A stretch of 64,000 nt of DNA from Candidatus Aminicenantes bacterium UBA6072 (GCA_002436105.1 DIXU01000001.1:124001-188000), one strand, 5' to 3'. Shown: positions 1 to 9,902, numbered from the stretch's first letter. Notes: generated by a model from the sequence alone, not told the origin. Translations and numbers: made by a program.

Positions 1-541
1 TTTGCCGCAACGGGCGCAGGACGGCGGCCAGGTTCTGCCGCGCCCGGAACAGGAGCGATTCGACGGACGCCAGCGAGACGCCCATGGCCGCGGCGATCTC
101 CTCGTACGACTTGTCCTCGAAACTGGCCAGCGCCAGGGCCAGGCGCTGCCGCGGCGGCAGCGAGGCCAGGGCTTCCCGCAGCCTGGCTTCGCGCTCGGAA
201 GCGACCATGCCGTCGGCTGCTTGCGGGCCCCCGGCTTCCAGTTCCCCGTTCAGGGAGACGGGGTCCGGCCGCGCCTTGGCCCTTTGGCGATGGTTCAGGC
301 AGGAGTTGACCGCCACGCGGTAGAGCCAGGTGGAAAAGGCGGAATCGCCGCGGAAGGTGCGGGCGCTGCGCCAGGCCTTGAGAAAGATCTCCTGGACCAG
401 CTCCTCGGCGTCCTGGCGGTCACGGGTATATCGATAGGCCAGTTGGAACACCCGTCCCTGGTGGCGCCCGACCAGCTCGGCAAAGGCGCCCTGGTCCCCG
501 GCGGCGGTCAGCGCGAGGAGATCCCGGTCGGTTTTTTCCAT
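1..541 (-). CDS. ECF-type RNA polymerase sigma factor (partial, C-terminus beyond window)
   Basis: Reading the complement from an ATG at 541 gives 180 in-frame codons that run off the left edge. The protein opens MEKTDRDLLALTAAGD and continues with DAEELVQEIFLKAW (sigma region 2, core binding and -10 recognition) and STWLYRVAVNSCLNH. A linker follows, then a sigma-4 helix-turn-helix, SYEEIAAAMGVSLASVESL, that reads the -35 box. Only about the last turn is missing, so it is close to the usual ECF length of 180-200 aa. It would direct RNA polymerase to a small regulon. No anti-sigma gene is visible because the downstream side lies outside the window. It is divergent from the ABC operon starting at 716. 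Family assignment is firm; the stimulus is unknown. Confidence 0.93.
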   Translation of the reverse strand, partial: MEKTDRDLLALTAAGDQGAFAELVGRHQGRVFQLAYRYTRDRQDAEELVQEIFLKAWRSARTFRGDSAFSTWLYRVAVNSCLNHRQRAKARPDPVSLNGELEAGGPQAADGMVASEREARLREALASLPPRQRLALALASFEDKSYEEIAAAMGVSLASVESLLFRARQNLAAVLRPLRQ

Positions 542-618
542 GCTACGGGGTATTCCCCGCTGCCGGGGACGAGGCAGTGACTGGACACAACATGATCTGC
601 ATCTTGATTAGACAGCCC

Positions 619-644
619 GGGCGCGGATTCCTTGCGCCGCGCCC
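619..644. other. Perfect 8-bp hairpin between divergent genes
   Basis: GGGCGCGG (619-626) and CCGCGCCC (637-644) form a perfect stem with a 10-nt loop in the divergent spacer between the sigma-factor gene and the ABC operon. There is no T-run on either side, so it does not look like an intrinsic terminator. It could be a regulator site or a structured leader of the sigma gene. Confidence 0.4.
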
Positions 645-680
645 CTAGTCTATACGAAAAATCGCCGGGCGGCCAACATT

Positions 681-709
681 TTCGCAAATTCAGGCGTTAG
701 TGATACAAT
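681..709 (+). promoter_or_regulatory. Promoter of the ABC-2 operon, leaderless layout
   Basis: TTCGCA (681-686), 17-bp spacer, TACAAT (704-709). The -10 box ends 6 nt before the ATG at 716 and there is no Shine-Dalgarno sequence, so transcription should start at or within a base or two of the start codon. Confidence 0.6.
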
Positions 710-715
710 GCCTCC

Positions 716-1653
<938 letters not shown>

Positions 1654-1657
<4 letters not shown>

Positions 1658-2901
1658 GCCGCACGACGCTGATCATCAGGAACGACATCAAGCGCCGCCT
1701 GAAGGCGCCCATGGCCACGATCCTCTTCCTCATCATCCCGCTGGCCATGACCGCCGTCATCGGCATGGTCTTCGATCCCGGCGCGGACAACCGCACGAAG
1801 CTGCCCCCGATCCGGCTGCTGGTGGTGGACAACGACAAGGACCTCGCCGCCAAGTTCCTGCTCGGCGCCCTTGACCAGAAGGAACTCAAGGACATGTTCC
1901 AGGTGACCCTGACCGACGCGGCGGCGGGCGAGGCGCTGATGCGCAAGGGAAAGGCCTCGGCCATGCTGGTCATCCCCGAGCGCTTCAGCGACGACCTGGC
2001 CGACCAGAAGCCCACCGCCCTGGAGGTGGTCAGGAACCCGGGCGAGGAGTTCCTGCCCGGGGTGGCCGAGGAATTCGCCGCCACCCTGGCCGTCGGCTTC
2101 TCGGGCCTGGCCCAGGTCTTCGCCGGGGAGCTGAAGGTCATCAGAAGCGTGCGCAACCTGTCGCTCGAATCCGTCACCATCGCCGACATGACGCCGTTTT
2201 TGGAAACGGCCCGGGCCAAGATCATCGCCCTCAAGACCTACCTGTCCCCCATGCTGCTGTCCGTCGCCGCCACCACGACGAAGAAGCCGGGACAGGAGAA
2301 CCGCCCCTCCGGATTCAACATCTTCTCCTATATCTTCCCGGGCATGCTGATCATGTTCCTGCTGTTCATCGTCGAGCCCTCGCTGCGCGAGATCCAGAAC
2401 GAGCGCGCCGACGGCAAGACCCGGCGCATGATGTTCTCGCCGCTCACCGGTCGCGAGTTGGTCACGGCGCGCATCTTCAGCGGCTGGCTGCTGGGCGTGC
2501 TGGTCTCGCTGCTGGCCATGGCCGCGGGCACGCTGCTCTTCGGCATCGACTGGGGGAACCTCCTGCTGCAGCTGGCCCTGGTCGCGGCCGCCTGCTTCTG
2601 CTGCGCCGCCCTGTTCGCCATGCTCAACGCCTTCTTCAGGAACAAGAACCAGGCCGGGGCCTTCGCCAGCCCGATCATCCTGGTGTTTTCCGCGTTCGGC
2701 GGCAGCATGCTGCCGCTGGAGCAGCTGCCGGCGGGCATGCGCTGGATCGGCGGGTTCACCGTCAACCACTGGTTCATCACCGGCTGCCGGAAAATCATGG
2801 ACGGTCATGCTCCCGTCGCGTCGCTCGCGGTGCTGGCGGCGGCGGGCCTGTTTTTCGCCGCCATCGCCATGGTCGCCCTGCCGCGGCGGCTCGACGCCTG
2901 A
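1654..2901 (+). CDS. ABC-2 type permease, first subunit
   Basis: 415-aa membrane subunit. I start it at a TTG (1654) overlapping the TGA of the ATPase gene, because the reading frame becomes protein-like exactly there (SRTTLIIRNDIKRRLK). Architecture is typical of ABC2_membrane_3: an N-terminal TM helix (ATILFLIIPLAMTAVIGM), a soluble extracytoplasmic domain of about 170 residues, then five or six TM helices in the C-terminal half beginning IFPGMLIMFLLFIVEPSL. It pairs with the second permease 9 bp downstream to form a heterodimeric channel. The substrate is unknown. Confidence 0.9.
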
Positions 2902-2910
2902 GGAAGGAAT

Positions 2911-4032
2911 ATGAAAAAGATCTGGCATATCGGCCGCCTGGACCTGAAGCTGATGGTCAGGGACAAGGCCTTCTTTTTCTGGATACTGGCCTTCCCCCTG
3001 GTCTTCATCCTCATCTTCGGCAACCTGTACCAGGGGAGCAAAACCGACGCCAAGGCCTCGCTGACGGTGCTCAACCAGGACACGGGGAAATGGGGCGACT
3101 ATTTCATCGCCAAGCTCAAATCGCCGGGCATCGAGCTCAGCGTCGTGACGACGCCCCCCGGCGAATACTTCCGCATGCTGGTCATCCCGGCCGATTTCTC
3201 GCAACAGATCGAAAGGAAGGCATCGCAGAAGCTGCAATTCAAGAAAGACTCGCAGGCCGACCTCAAGGCCGGCGCCATGGCCGACACCAAGATCGCGCAG
3301 GCCATCGTCAAGCTGCTGGCCGAGCTGGTCATGTACGGCGACCGCGACCTGAAGGATTTCTTTGACTCCCGCAGCCCCTACCGCGACCTGGTCACGGTGC
3401 GCTCGCGCCTTCCCGAGGGCACGATCGCCAAGGTCCCCTCCGGGTTCGACCACACCATCCCCGGCATCCTGGTGCAGTTCGTGATGATGATGGTGCTCAT
3501 TTACGGCGGCATCTCGGTGATGGAGGACCGGAAAAAAAGGGTGCTGGCGCGCATTCTCTATTCGTCGGCATCCTACGCCGAGCTCTTCGGCGGCAAGTTC
3601 CTGGGGCGGCTGCTGATGGGACTGCTGCAGTCGGCGATCCTGGTCGGGGCCGGGCTGCTGTTCTTCCGCCTCAACCTGGGCAACATCTGGATTTCAGCGC
3701 TGAACATCCTGGTATTCGCCGCGGCCATGGCCTCCCTGAGCATCTTCGTGGGCTCGGTGCTCCGCAGGGAGGAAGTGATCGTCGGCGTCTCGGTGCTGGC
3801 GGCCAACATGTTCGCCGCCCTGGGCGGCTGCTGGTGGCCGATCGAGATCGTGCCGCCCGCCTTCCGCGCCCTGGGCATGGTCTCCCCCGCATGGTGGGCC
3901 ATGGACACCTTCCACCAGGTCATCTTCTTCGCCAAGGGCCTGGAGACCGTCTGGCCTAACTTCCTGGCGCTGCTGGCCTTCGCCGCCGTCTTCACCGCCC
4001 TGGCCCTGCGCTTTTTCAAGGTCAGCGAATAA
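2911..4032 (+). CDS. ABC-2 type permease, second subunit
   Basis: 373-aa membrane protein with the same plan as its neighbour: N-terminal TM helix FFFWILAFPLVFILIFG, an extracytoplasmic domain of about 160 residues, then a C-terminal bundle including VMMMVLIYGGISVMEDRKK. It starts at ATG 2911 after AGGAAGG. The conserved end-of-family motif appears as LGMVSPAWWAMDTF. It completes a NatAB/linearmycin-type exporter. It is the last core gene before the AT-rich islet. Confidence 0.9.
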   Translation: MKKIWHIGRLDLKLMVRDKAFFFWILAFPLVFILIFGNLYQGSKTDAKASLTVLNQDTGKWGDYFIAKLKSPGIELSVVTTPPGEYFRMLVIPADFSQQIERKASQKLQFKKDSQADLKAGAMADTKIAQAIVKLLAELVMYGDRDLKDFFDSRSPYRDLVTVRSRLPEGTIAKVPSGFDHTIPGILVQFVMMMVLIYGGISVMEDRKKRVLARILYSSASYAELFGGKFLGRLLMGLLQSAILVGAGLLFFRLNLGNIWISALNILVFAAAMASLSIFVGSVLRREEVIVGVSVLAANMFAALGGCWWPIEIVPPAFRALGMVSPAWWAMDTFHQVIFFAKGLETVWPNFLALLAFAAVFTALALRFFKVSE

Positions 4033-4120
4033 GGGAGCAGTTGCACATAAAGGTATACTCTAATCGGCTGTCAGGGGTTGTTTCCGTTAGGCGTCATGCT
4101 AGGGTCGGTTAATTTATTTG

Positions 4121-4149
4121 TTGACATTTTCCTTGAAGGGTCATAGACT
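4121..4149 (+). promoter_or_regulatory. Promoter of the serine recombinase gene
   Basis: Perfect -35 TTGACA (4121-4126), 17-bp spacer, TAGACT (4144-4149). A Shine-Dalgarno sequence GAGAGGG precedes the ATG at 4183. Base composition changes from the GC-rich core to mixed here. Confidence 0.65.
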
Positions 4150-4182
4150 ATATCCTGACACATTTTGTAATGAGAGGGTAAA

Positions 4183-4743
4183 ATGCCAAGTCAACGCATT
4201 GGTTATGTCAGGGTCAGCAGTTTCGATCAGAACCCCGAACGGCAGCTGGAGAATGTTTCTCTCAATAAGGTCTTTACCGACAAAGCCTCGGGCAAGGATA
4301 CCAAGCGGCCTGAGCTTGAGGCGCTCCTTGCCTTCGCTCGTGAGGGAGATACTGTTGTTGTGCACAGCATGGACCGCTTGGCGCGAAATTTGGACGACCT
4401 GCGGCGCCTGGTCCAAATGCTGACCAAACGCGGGATCCGGATCGAGTTCGTCAAAGAAGAGTTGCATTTCACCGGCGAGGATTCGCCCATGGCAAATCTG
4501 TTGCTCTCGGTAATGGGCGCCTTCGCTGAATTTGAACGGGCTTTGATCCGCGAGCGCCAGCGCGAAGGAATCGCCCTGGCCAAAAAACGTGGTGCGTACC
4601 GTGGCCGCAAGAAAGCGCTATCGCCTGAGCAGGTAGCCGATCTGCGCCAGCGAGCCGCTGCCGGCGAACAAAAAGCCGCCCTTGCCCGCGAGTTTGCCAT
4701 CAGCCGCGAAACCTTATACCAATACTTGAGAACGAATGACTGA
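4183..4743 (+). CDS. Serine site-specific recombinase (resolvase/invertase family)
   Basis: 186-aa protein of normal resolvase length. The catalytic domain begins IGYVRVSSFDQN, with nucleophilic Ser12 in the Y-x-RVS motif, followed by FTDKASGKDTKRPEL and MDRLARNLDDLR (active-site Arg pair). The dimerisation helix is GAFAEFERALIRERQREGI, and a C-terminal helix-turn-helix follows (ALAREFAISRETLYQYL). It would cut and rejoin DNA at a res/inversion site through a 5'-phosphoserine link. No Tn3-type transposase is nearby, so it is either a solitary invertase/resolvase or the remnant of a transposon that delivered the islet to its right. Confidence 0.93.
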   Translation: MPSQRIGYVRVSSFDQNPERQLENVSLNKVFTDKASGKDTKRPELEALLAFAREGDTVVVHSMDRLARNLDDLRRLVQMLTKRGIRIEFVKEELHFTGEDSPMANLLLSVMGAFAEFERALIRERQREGIALAKKRGAYRGRKKALSPEQVADLRQRAAAGEQKAALAREFAISRETLYQYLRTND

Positions 4744-4774
4744 TAATGCCACAAACACAACAACAGAGTGTCTA

Positions 4775-4815
4775 TTTCCGCGATCTAAAGAACTGCGTCA
4801 GTCTGAATGCGGAAA
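4775..4815. other. 7-bp inverted repeat downstream of the recombinase gene
   Basis: TTTCCGC (4775-4781) and GCGGAAA (4809-4815) flank 27 bp in the 120-bp gap between the recombinase and PIN-like genes, which converge. It may be a recombination site or weak bidirectional terminator; neither can be shown from sequence alone. Confidence 0.3.
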
Positions 4816-4863
4816 AGAAAAAGTAATAGTGAAAGACCAGGCACCAATATCCATTAGTGAGCA

Positions 4864-5844
4864 TTAGCTTCGGGATGTTTTCCTAGTCACCAACCAATTA
4901 GCAAGTTCTCGAATGTCTGTAAATACAGCGACTCCATACTTGTTGGCTAATCTAGTCTGCTCAATGGCATGGGCCCAAAAGCGTTCAACCACAACTGCTT
5001 TGCAATAGGGTACTGCCGATACAAGATATTGTATATCCCCTACGTCATTGCTAGCTATCTTCCGTGACCACTGACGGTCACGATAAATGGTCATTTCACA
5101 GTCGACGTCCAATGAAGGAACGCTTTGCCAAAACTTAGAGAGACCTCCAACTCCAAGTGCAATAAAATCATCGAACACCTTTCCAACTTTCATTAAAGCC
5201 TTATTAATGCTTTCTTGAAAATCGCATGTGTAGCCTGCATATTGTGCTCGCCGATGCATCTCTATTGGATAGGAGTGTCGGATCGCTCGAAGATCTTCTA
5301 CAGCCTTCGCATTCCTATCATTCAGGTTCTTGATATATGTCTTTTGTCGATTTCGGCCATCCTCATTGGGGAATGTTAGTAACTTGTAAAGATGTCCAGG
5401 TTGTGCCGTGATATTTTTCAAAAATTCAATTGCAAGGTTCGATGGAAGAGCCGGCCATCCCTCACCCACTTTTGGATTGATACCGAATAGGTAACCACGG
5501 CCAACTACCTCAAGAGGTTTAAAAACTATTTCGGGGGCAAATATCTTAAACACTGCACGTTCGATCTCAAGCGAAATCAAATCATTCCACGCAGTGAAAA
5601 ACCAACTCTGACTAAACCGCTCATAAACTTCGGCAAGTCTTGTGCGGCGCTTAGAAGAATCATTACGAGTATGTTCTATAAGATGAAGAAGATTCAGTGG
5701 GAAACGAGCTTCCCCATTAAGAATGTAATTATATAGATCATCTGCGACCTCTTTATGACATGGCTTGTGTGGGGAACCCCAATATGACTGAGCGAGATAA
5801 ATCCAGTGATTCTGATCAAGGAAAACAGTTATGGGTTTTCGCAT
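4864..5844 (-). CDS. PIN-like domain nuclease, putative defence effector or toxin
   Basis: 326-aa protein of an unnamed family. It opens with VFLDQNHWIYLA, where Asp10 sits at the end of the first strand as in PIN nucleases. Glu57 (LIEHTRN) follows, and a C-terminal block SNDVGDIQYLVSAVPY then VVERFW supplies Asp267, Asp270 and Glu287. These acidic residues could bind the metal for RNA cleavage. The long middle (about 60-250) is a helical insert not seen in small VapC toxins. It is AT-rich unlike the core genes, divergent from the large NTPase gene, and expressed from its own promoter overlapped by an inverted repeat. The PIN call is motif-based; the role in defence is inferred from context. 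Confidence 0.6.
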   Translation of the reverse strand: MRKPITVFLDQNHWIYLAQSYWGSPHKPCHKEVADDLYNYILNGEARFPLNLLHLIEHTRNDSSKRRTRLAEVYERFSQSWFFTAWNDLISLEIERAVFKIFAPEIVFKPLEVVGRGYLFGINPKVGEGWPALPSNLAIEFLKNITAQPGHLYKLLTFPNEDGRNRQKTYIKNLNDRNAKAVEDLRAIRHSYPIEMHRRAQYAGYTCDFQESINKALMKVGKVFDDFIALGVGGLSKFWQSVPSLDVDCEMTIYRDRQWSRKIASNDVGDIQYLVSAVPYCKAVVVERFWAHAIEQTRLANKYGVAVFTDIRELANWLVTRKTSRS

Positions 5845-5846
5845 AT

Positions 5847-5872
5847 ATGGTCATTAGAATAAAAGTGACCAT
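5847..5872. promoter_or_regulatory. Putative operator over the -10 box of the PIN-like gene
   Basis: ATGGTCA (5847-5853) and TGACCAT (5866-5872) are a perfect 7-bp inverted repeat with a 12-bp centre that contains the -10 hexamer. A repressor bound here would block the PIN-like gene. Confidence 0.5.
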
Positions 5873-5884
5873 TATAGTTGTCAA
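5856..5884 (-). promoter_or_regulatory. Promoter of the PIN-like gene
   Basis: On the minus strand: TTGACA (5884-5879), 17-bp spacer, TATTCT (5861-5856). The -10 box ends 11 nt before the ATG at 5844, leaving little or no leader. Confidence 0.65.
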
Positions 5885-5996
5885 GATAAAAATGCTTTTA
5901 GTAAAATATCATTTATTTATTACTTCCTGATTAAATATCTATTAATCTAAAAAAAACTTTAGAGAACTGAGTCTTCCTACATAGAGTTAATATTAG

Positions 5997-6025
5997 TTGC
6001 AGTGATATATGCGATGGAGTATTAT
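5997..6025 (+). promoter_or_regulatory. Putative promoter of the large NTPase gene
   Basis: TTGCAG (5997-6002), 17-bp spacer, TATTAT (6020-6025). The predicted start near 6032 lies after the upstream in-frame ATG at 6009, which supports the ATG at 6090 as the real start. Confidence 0.45.
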
Positions 6026-6089
6026 TGGTAGGTTTCTGAGCAGAGGGTTATTTGTTATTGCGAATATTTATAAGAATAAGAGAAATGCA

Positions 6090-9000
6090 ATGAACAAGCC
6101 CCGCCCTTCTATCTTCCGCGATGCGCTCCAAATATCTAGCGAATGTATCGCTGCAATGAATGAAGAAGACCTTAACAAACTCATGACTCAACTCCTCATA
6201 GCCCAAGCTTATAGATGTGATTCCCAGCTTAATAAAATCTGCGTAAATACCGAAGTGAAAGCCAAAGATGATGGATGTGATGCTTGGTCCCCAAAGCCCA
6301 AGATAAATGATCGTTGGCTTGGCAATACGGTTACGTGCTGGCAATTTAAAACAAGGAAAGCTGGGAACCCTGCCCGGCTCAAAGGTGAGGTCACCAAACC
6401 TATCCCCAAAAAAACACTGGCTAATGGCGGTCGTTTCGTCGTTGTAACTAGTGGCTCGACAAATGGCAAGAAAGGAGAGGCCGATCGACTTGCAATTTTG
6501 ATCAAAGAGGCGAAAACTGCAAAGCTCCCTACTTCTCGAATCGAAGTAGTTGGTAGCGAACGACTTGCCATTTGGTGCAATCAGCACCCTGCTATCGCCG
6601 CATACTGGTCTGGAAAGCCCAGTGGACTTTGGACTCTCGAAAGCTGGATGAACTCAGATGAGCATCAAGTCCCATGGCAGGCAGCGGCACCAATCCATTC
6701 AGAGATTGTTGCCCGACGAGCTGACCTTGACTTTGCATCCAGGGATATCCTCCATCTCCACATTCAGGGCCCCCCGGGTGTTGGGAAAACCCGATTTGCG
6801 CTCGAACTCTGTCGTGAGGCGGCCTGGAGTAGTACTGTGATTTATATTCCCCAAGTTGCAGATATTCGTTTGAATGAGTTGATTGATTGCTCGGTAACTG
6901 ACGAGGGTATCCGTCTCATTGTAGTTGCCGATGAAGTTCAATCAGAGCAACTCCAACTATTGCGAGCTTCAGTCGGTCGGGGTAATGGACGCGTTAGGCT
7001 TATCACAGTGGGACATTGCTCAACCCCAGATTCTACACGTATCCCTACCTTGCCCGTCAAACCACTTGATCATCAGCTTATGGAAAAGGTAATCAAAGGT
7101 TGGTACCAATCGATGCCGCCGGAACATATCGACTTTGTTGCACGTTTCGCGGATGGGTACGTCCGTCTTGCTCGATTGGCGGCTGACGCTGTTTATCGAA
7201 ACCCAACCATGGATGTGCGGGGGTTACTTAATCAAGATGATATTCGCTCATTTCTAGATAGAATGCTCGGATCAACAACCCGAAGCCACCTTTATGTCGT
7301 GGCGGTTTTGACTAAAGTAGGTTGGACTGATGATAAGCAGGTAGAAGGTGAAGCGATTGCTCGTCATTTTGATATGGAATGGAATTCAGTACGAAGTAGT
7401 ATTGAAGAGTTCCATCGTCTTTATGGCATTGTGCCACGTGGTGGACGTTATCGATATATATCACCTTCTCCCTTGGGAATCTACCTTGCAATCGAAGCTT
7501 GGAATACCTTCCCCGATCAAATGAAGTCTTTACCTGATGTGTTACCATCGGATGAATCCAAGGATTCGTATTACGATCGCCTGAAATCCATCGCAAGCAA
7601 TTACCATGCTCGAGAGTTTGCTCGGGAGGAGTTAACTTTTTTTTTTCAAGCTAAAGACTTTGTAAGCGATCGCGCAGTTCGTCGTTGGGCTGCACTATCT
7701 GCCGCAGATACTGTCAAGGCTACACACAACATCCTAGAGGCTCTTATATATTCGAGTCTTGAAGATCGGAAGCAAATTGCGGGTCAAGCTAGAAGGATAA
7801 TTGTCTGGACGCTCGTCCGATTAGCATGGAATACCTCTTCATTTCATGACGCAGTTATGGTTTTAGCTTTGCTTGCTGAGGCTGAAAATGAGACATGGGC
7901 AAACAATGCTACGAGCGAGTTCATTGCTAAATATAATATATTTTTAAGTGGAACTGCCGTTCCATATCTTGATCGTTTATCTGTTCTTGATGAGTTATTT
8001 GCATTGAAACGACCATCGCTATTAAGCCTTGTGATTAGAGCCCTTGCCCAAATAGGCAACAAGCAAGCCTTTAGAATAGTTGGTGGTCCTGCGTCTGATG
8101 AGCTGCCCGAAATAGAGTGGCAACCGAGGAATGGACAAGAATATTTTGAGTGTGTGAAGTCTGCTATTTTAAGGCTGAGTGATATTGCAAAAATCGGAGA
8201 AACAAAGATTTTGGTTGATTTAATTGACGCAGTAGATAAATTATCAATGATGCTGCTCGAATCTCAACTGAGGGCGTTAATTATTGGTTTCTTTGAAGCA
8301 ATTCGCGGAGCCTATCCAGAAGCCAGAGAGCCTATAAGAAAAATAATCGCTGGCATAATTCTTCACGAAAAAAAATACTGGAAGAAGCTTTCAATCGGAG
8401 ATTTTGGCAAGCTTGAGTCGCTGCACTCTCAATTCGAAGATTCCTCATTGGGAGCTCGACTTCAGCAATATGTTGGAATTGCTTTTGGGGAAACGAAAGA
8501 ACAACCTGATTTGAAATCACTCGCAACTGAGCTTCAGTCAATCCCAGAAGCATTAGCAAAACACTGGCCTTGGTTAACCTCAGGCAATGCTGCTGATGCA
8601 TGGCGACTGGGGAAAACACTTGCTGAAGTAGACTCGGAAGGAAAACTCATATTGATATTTCCTCAGCTTCATGGAACAGGAGACAATCTTCAGTTAATCT
8701 GTGGATACATCAACGTCAAGCGACAGGGGCTTGGTGACAGTTGGTACGATGAATGGATAGCCATGCAATTTGAACAAGATCCAAAACCTGTCACACTTTT
8801 ATTCGAAATTGCAAGAAGTTGTGGTATCACAAATTATTTGGCAAACAAGTTGGCCGAGATATTAAATAGTGTGCAAGTGAGTCCTGAGATTGTTGGTCGG
8901 CTGGGATATGGGTATTGGGATGAGAGAATTGCCCATGAAACTGTTGAGACGTTAATCAAGGCAATGGCAGAATCTGGCCATTACGAAACCGCAATTTCGA

Positions 9001-9725
9001 TTTTGGATCATCGAATGAAATGCAAATCAGATGAGATTATTCGATGGAAGCCACTAGCTTTGAAATTAGTAACTACTCCCAAATTAATACGAAGTGGGCA
9101 TATGGTTACTTATCATTGGGATGAAGTTTCTAAGATATTGATCACAGAAAACCCGGGAGAAATAGCTTCGGCTATTCTTCGCGAACATGCAAATTACACA
9201 TCCCCCCGTTGGTATATCGAGCATAGCCACTTTGCATTACAAATTTTTCAGTCATGTGCTAAGCAAGCTCCAAATGCAATCTGGCGAGAGATACAACCCT
9301 ATCTTTCTTCATCAACCGCTGCCAGCAGGTTTAGTATTGGCTTTCCCAAAGGCATAATTCATTTTATTCCAGCAAGTGACATATTTGAATGGATCGAGGA
9401 AAAACCTATTGAGCGAGCCTTGATAGTCTCAAAGTTCATAAGTGCAAATTTTTCAACTGATGAGACATTAGCCTCACAACTTCTTGATAAATATGGAGAC
9501 AATAAGACTATCGCAGATATTTTCTTTATTGATTATGCATCGGGAAGTTGGATGGGGCCAGCATCCTCTCACTGGAATTCCTTGGCAGACAACCTCGATA
9601 AAATTGTTAGCCGAACCAAACTTCCAAAGATTAGGAATTGGGCTAGGGTTTCTGCTCTTGCTCTACGAGATAGAGCTAGACGAGAGCAGCGGCGAGAAGA
9701 AGAAGAGGAAATTGATGAAAAATAA
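6090..9725 (+). CDS. Mrr-type nuclease / P-loop (STAND-like) NTPase / helical-repeat protein, putative anti-phage gene
   Basis: 1211-aa protein in three parts. Residues 1-170 look like a PD-(D/E)XK nuclease of the Mrr/QxK type: acidic helix NEEDL (24-28), DGCDAW with Asp64, then CWQFK with Gln85 and Lys87. Residues 200-400 are a P-loop NTPase: Walker A GPPGVGKT (227-234) and Walker B IRLIVVADEV (274-283). The remaining ~800 residues are low-motif and mostly helical, like the sensor regions of Avs/STAND proteins. An in-frame ATG at 6009 would add 27 residues, but the predicted promoter, a weak AAGAGA ribosome site and the loss of protein character upstream favour 6090. It is clearly AT-richer than the chromosome. 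Function is inferred: ligand sensing by the C-terminus, NTP-driven assembly, DNA cleavage. Confidence 0.75.
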   Translation: MNKPRPSIFRDALQISSECIAAMNEEDLNKLMTQLLIAQAYRCDSQLNKICVNTEVKAKDDGCDAWSPKPKINDRWLGNTVTCWQFKTRKAGNPARLKGEVTKPIPKKTLANGGRFVVVTSGSTNGKKGEADRLAILIKEAKTAKLPTSRIEVVGSERLAIWCNQHPAIAAYWSGKPSGLWTLESWMNSDEHQVPWQAAAPIHSEIVARRADLDFASRDILHLHIQGPPGVGKTRFALELCREAAWSSTVIYIPQVADIRLNELIDCSVTDEGIRLIVVADEVQSEQLQLLRASVGRGNGRVRLITVGHCSTPDSTRIPTLPVKPLDHQLMEKVIKGWYQSMPPEHIDFVARFADGYVRLARLAADAVYRNPTMDVRGLLNQDDIRSFLDRMLGSTTRSHLYVVAVLTKVGWTDDKQVEGEAIARHFDMEWNSVRSSIEEFHRLYGIVPRGGRYRYISPSPLGIYLAIEAWNTFPDQMKSLPDVLPSDESKDSYYDRLKSIASNYHAREFAREELTFFFQAKDFVSDRAVRRWAALSAADTVKATHNILEALIYSSLEDRKQIAGQARRIIVWTLVRLAWNTSSFHDAVMVLALLAEAENETWANNATSEFIAKYNIFLSGTAVPYLDRLSVLDELFALKRPSLLSLVIRALAQIGNKQAFRIVGGPASDELPEIEWQPRNGQEYFECVKSAILRLSDIAKIGETKILVDLIDAVDKLSMMLLESQLRALIIGFFEAIRGAYPEAREPIRKIIAGIILHEKKYWKKLSIGDFGKLESLHSQFEDSSLGARLQQYVGIAFGETKEQPDLKSLATELQSIPEALAKHWPWLTSGNAADAWRLGKTLAEVDSEGKLILIFPQLHGTGDNLQLICGYINVKRQGLGDSWYDEWIAMQFEQDPKPVTLLFEIARSCGITNYLANKLAEILNSVQVSPEIVGRLGYGYWDERIAHETVETLIKAMAESGHYETAISILDHRMKCKSDEIIRWKPLALKLVTTPKLIRSGHMVTYHWDEVSKILITENPGEIASAILREHANYTSPRWYIEHSHFALQIFQSCAKQAPNAIWREIQPYLSSSTAASRFSIGFPKGIIHFIPASDIFEWIEEKPIERALIVSKFISANFSTDETLASQLLDKYGDNKTIADIFFIDYASGSWMGPASSHWNSLADNLDKIVSRTKLPKIRNWARVSALALRDRARREQRREEEEEIDEK

Positions 9726-9902
9726 AAAACGAGTGAGCCCAATCGAAGCTGCCCGTTCGCCCGAAACAGCGCCGGCATTTCCGCCCGAGCAGATCCCCGG
9801 CGATTTGTTACCACAGTATGTTTATTATGTTGTTATTTGCGATAGTTTTTGATAATTTCCGATTTTTAAAGAAACTTTCAAGAATTCAGTCATATTTATA
9901 TT

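Noticed and set aside
4033..4182. Tn3-type transposon end near the serine recombinase
   Set aside because: No 38-bp terminal inverted repeat or tnpA gene was found; GGGGTTGTTTCCG at about 4075 has no visible partner on the right side.
6009..6089. Upstream in-frame start of the large NTPase gene
   Set aside because: It precedes the likely transcription start near 6032 and adds a non-conserved basic stretch; the ATG at 6090 is preferred.
9715..9852. 45-codon frame overlapping the end of the large NTPase gene
   Set aside because: Start overlaps the NTPase stop but there is no ribosome site and no recognisable sequence; the frame spans a composition switch, so chance is likely.
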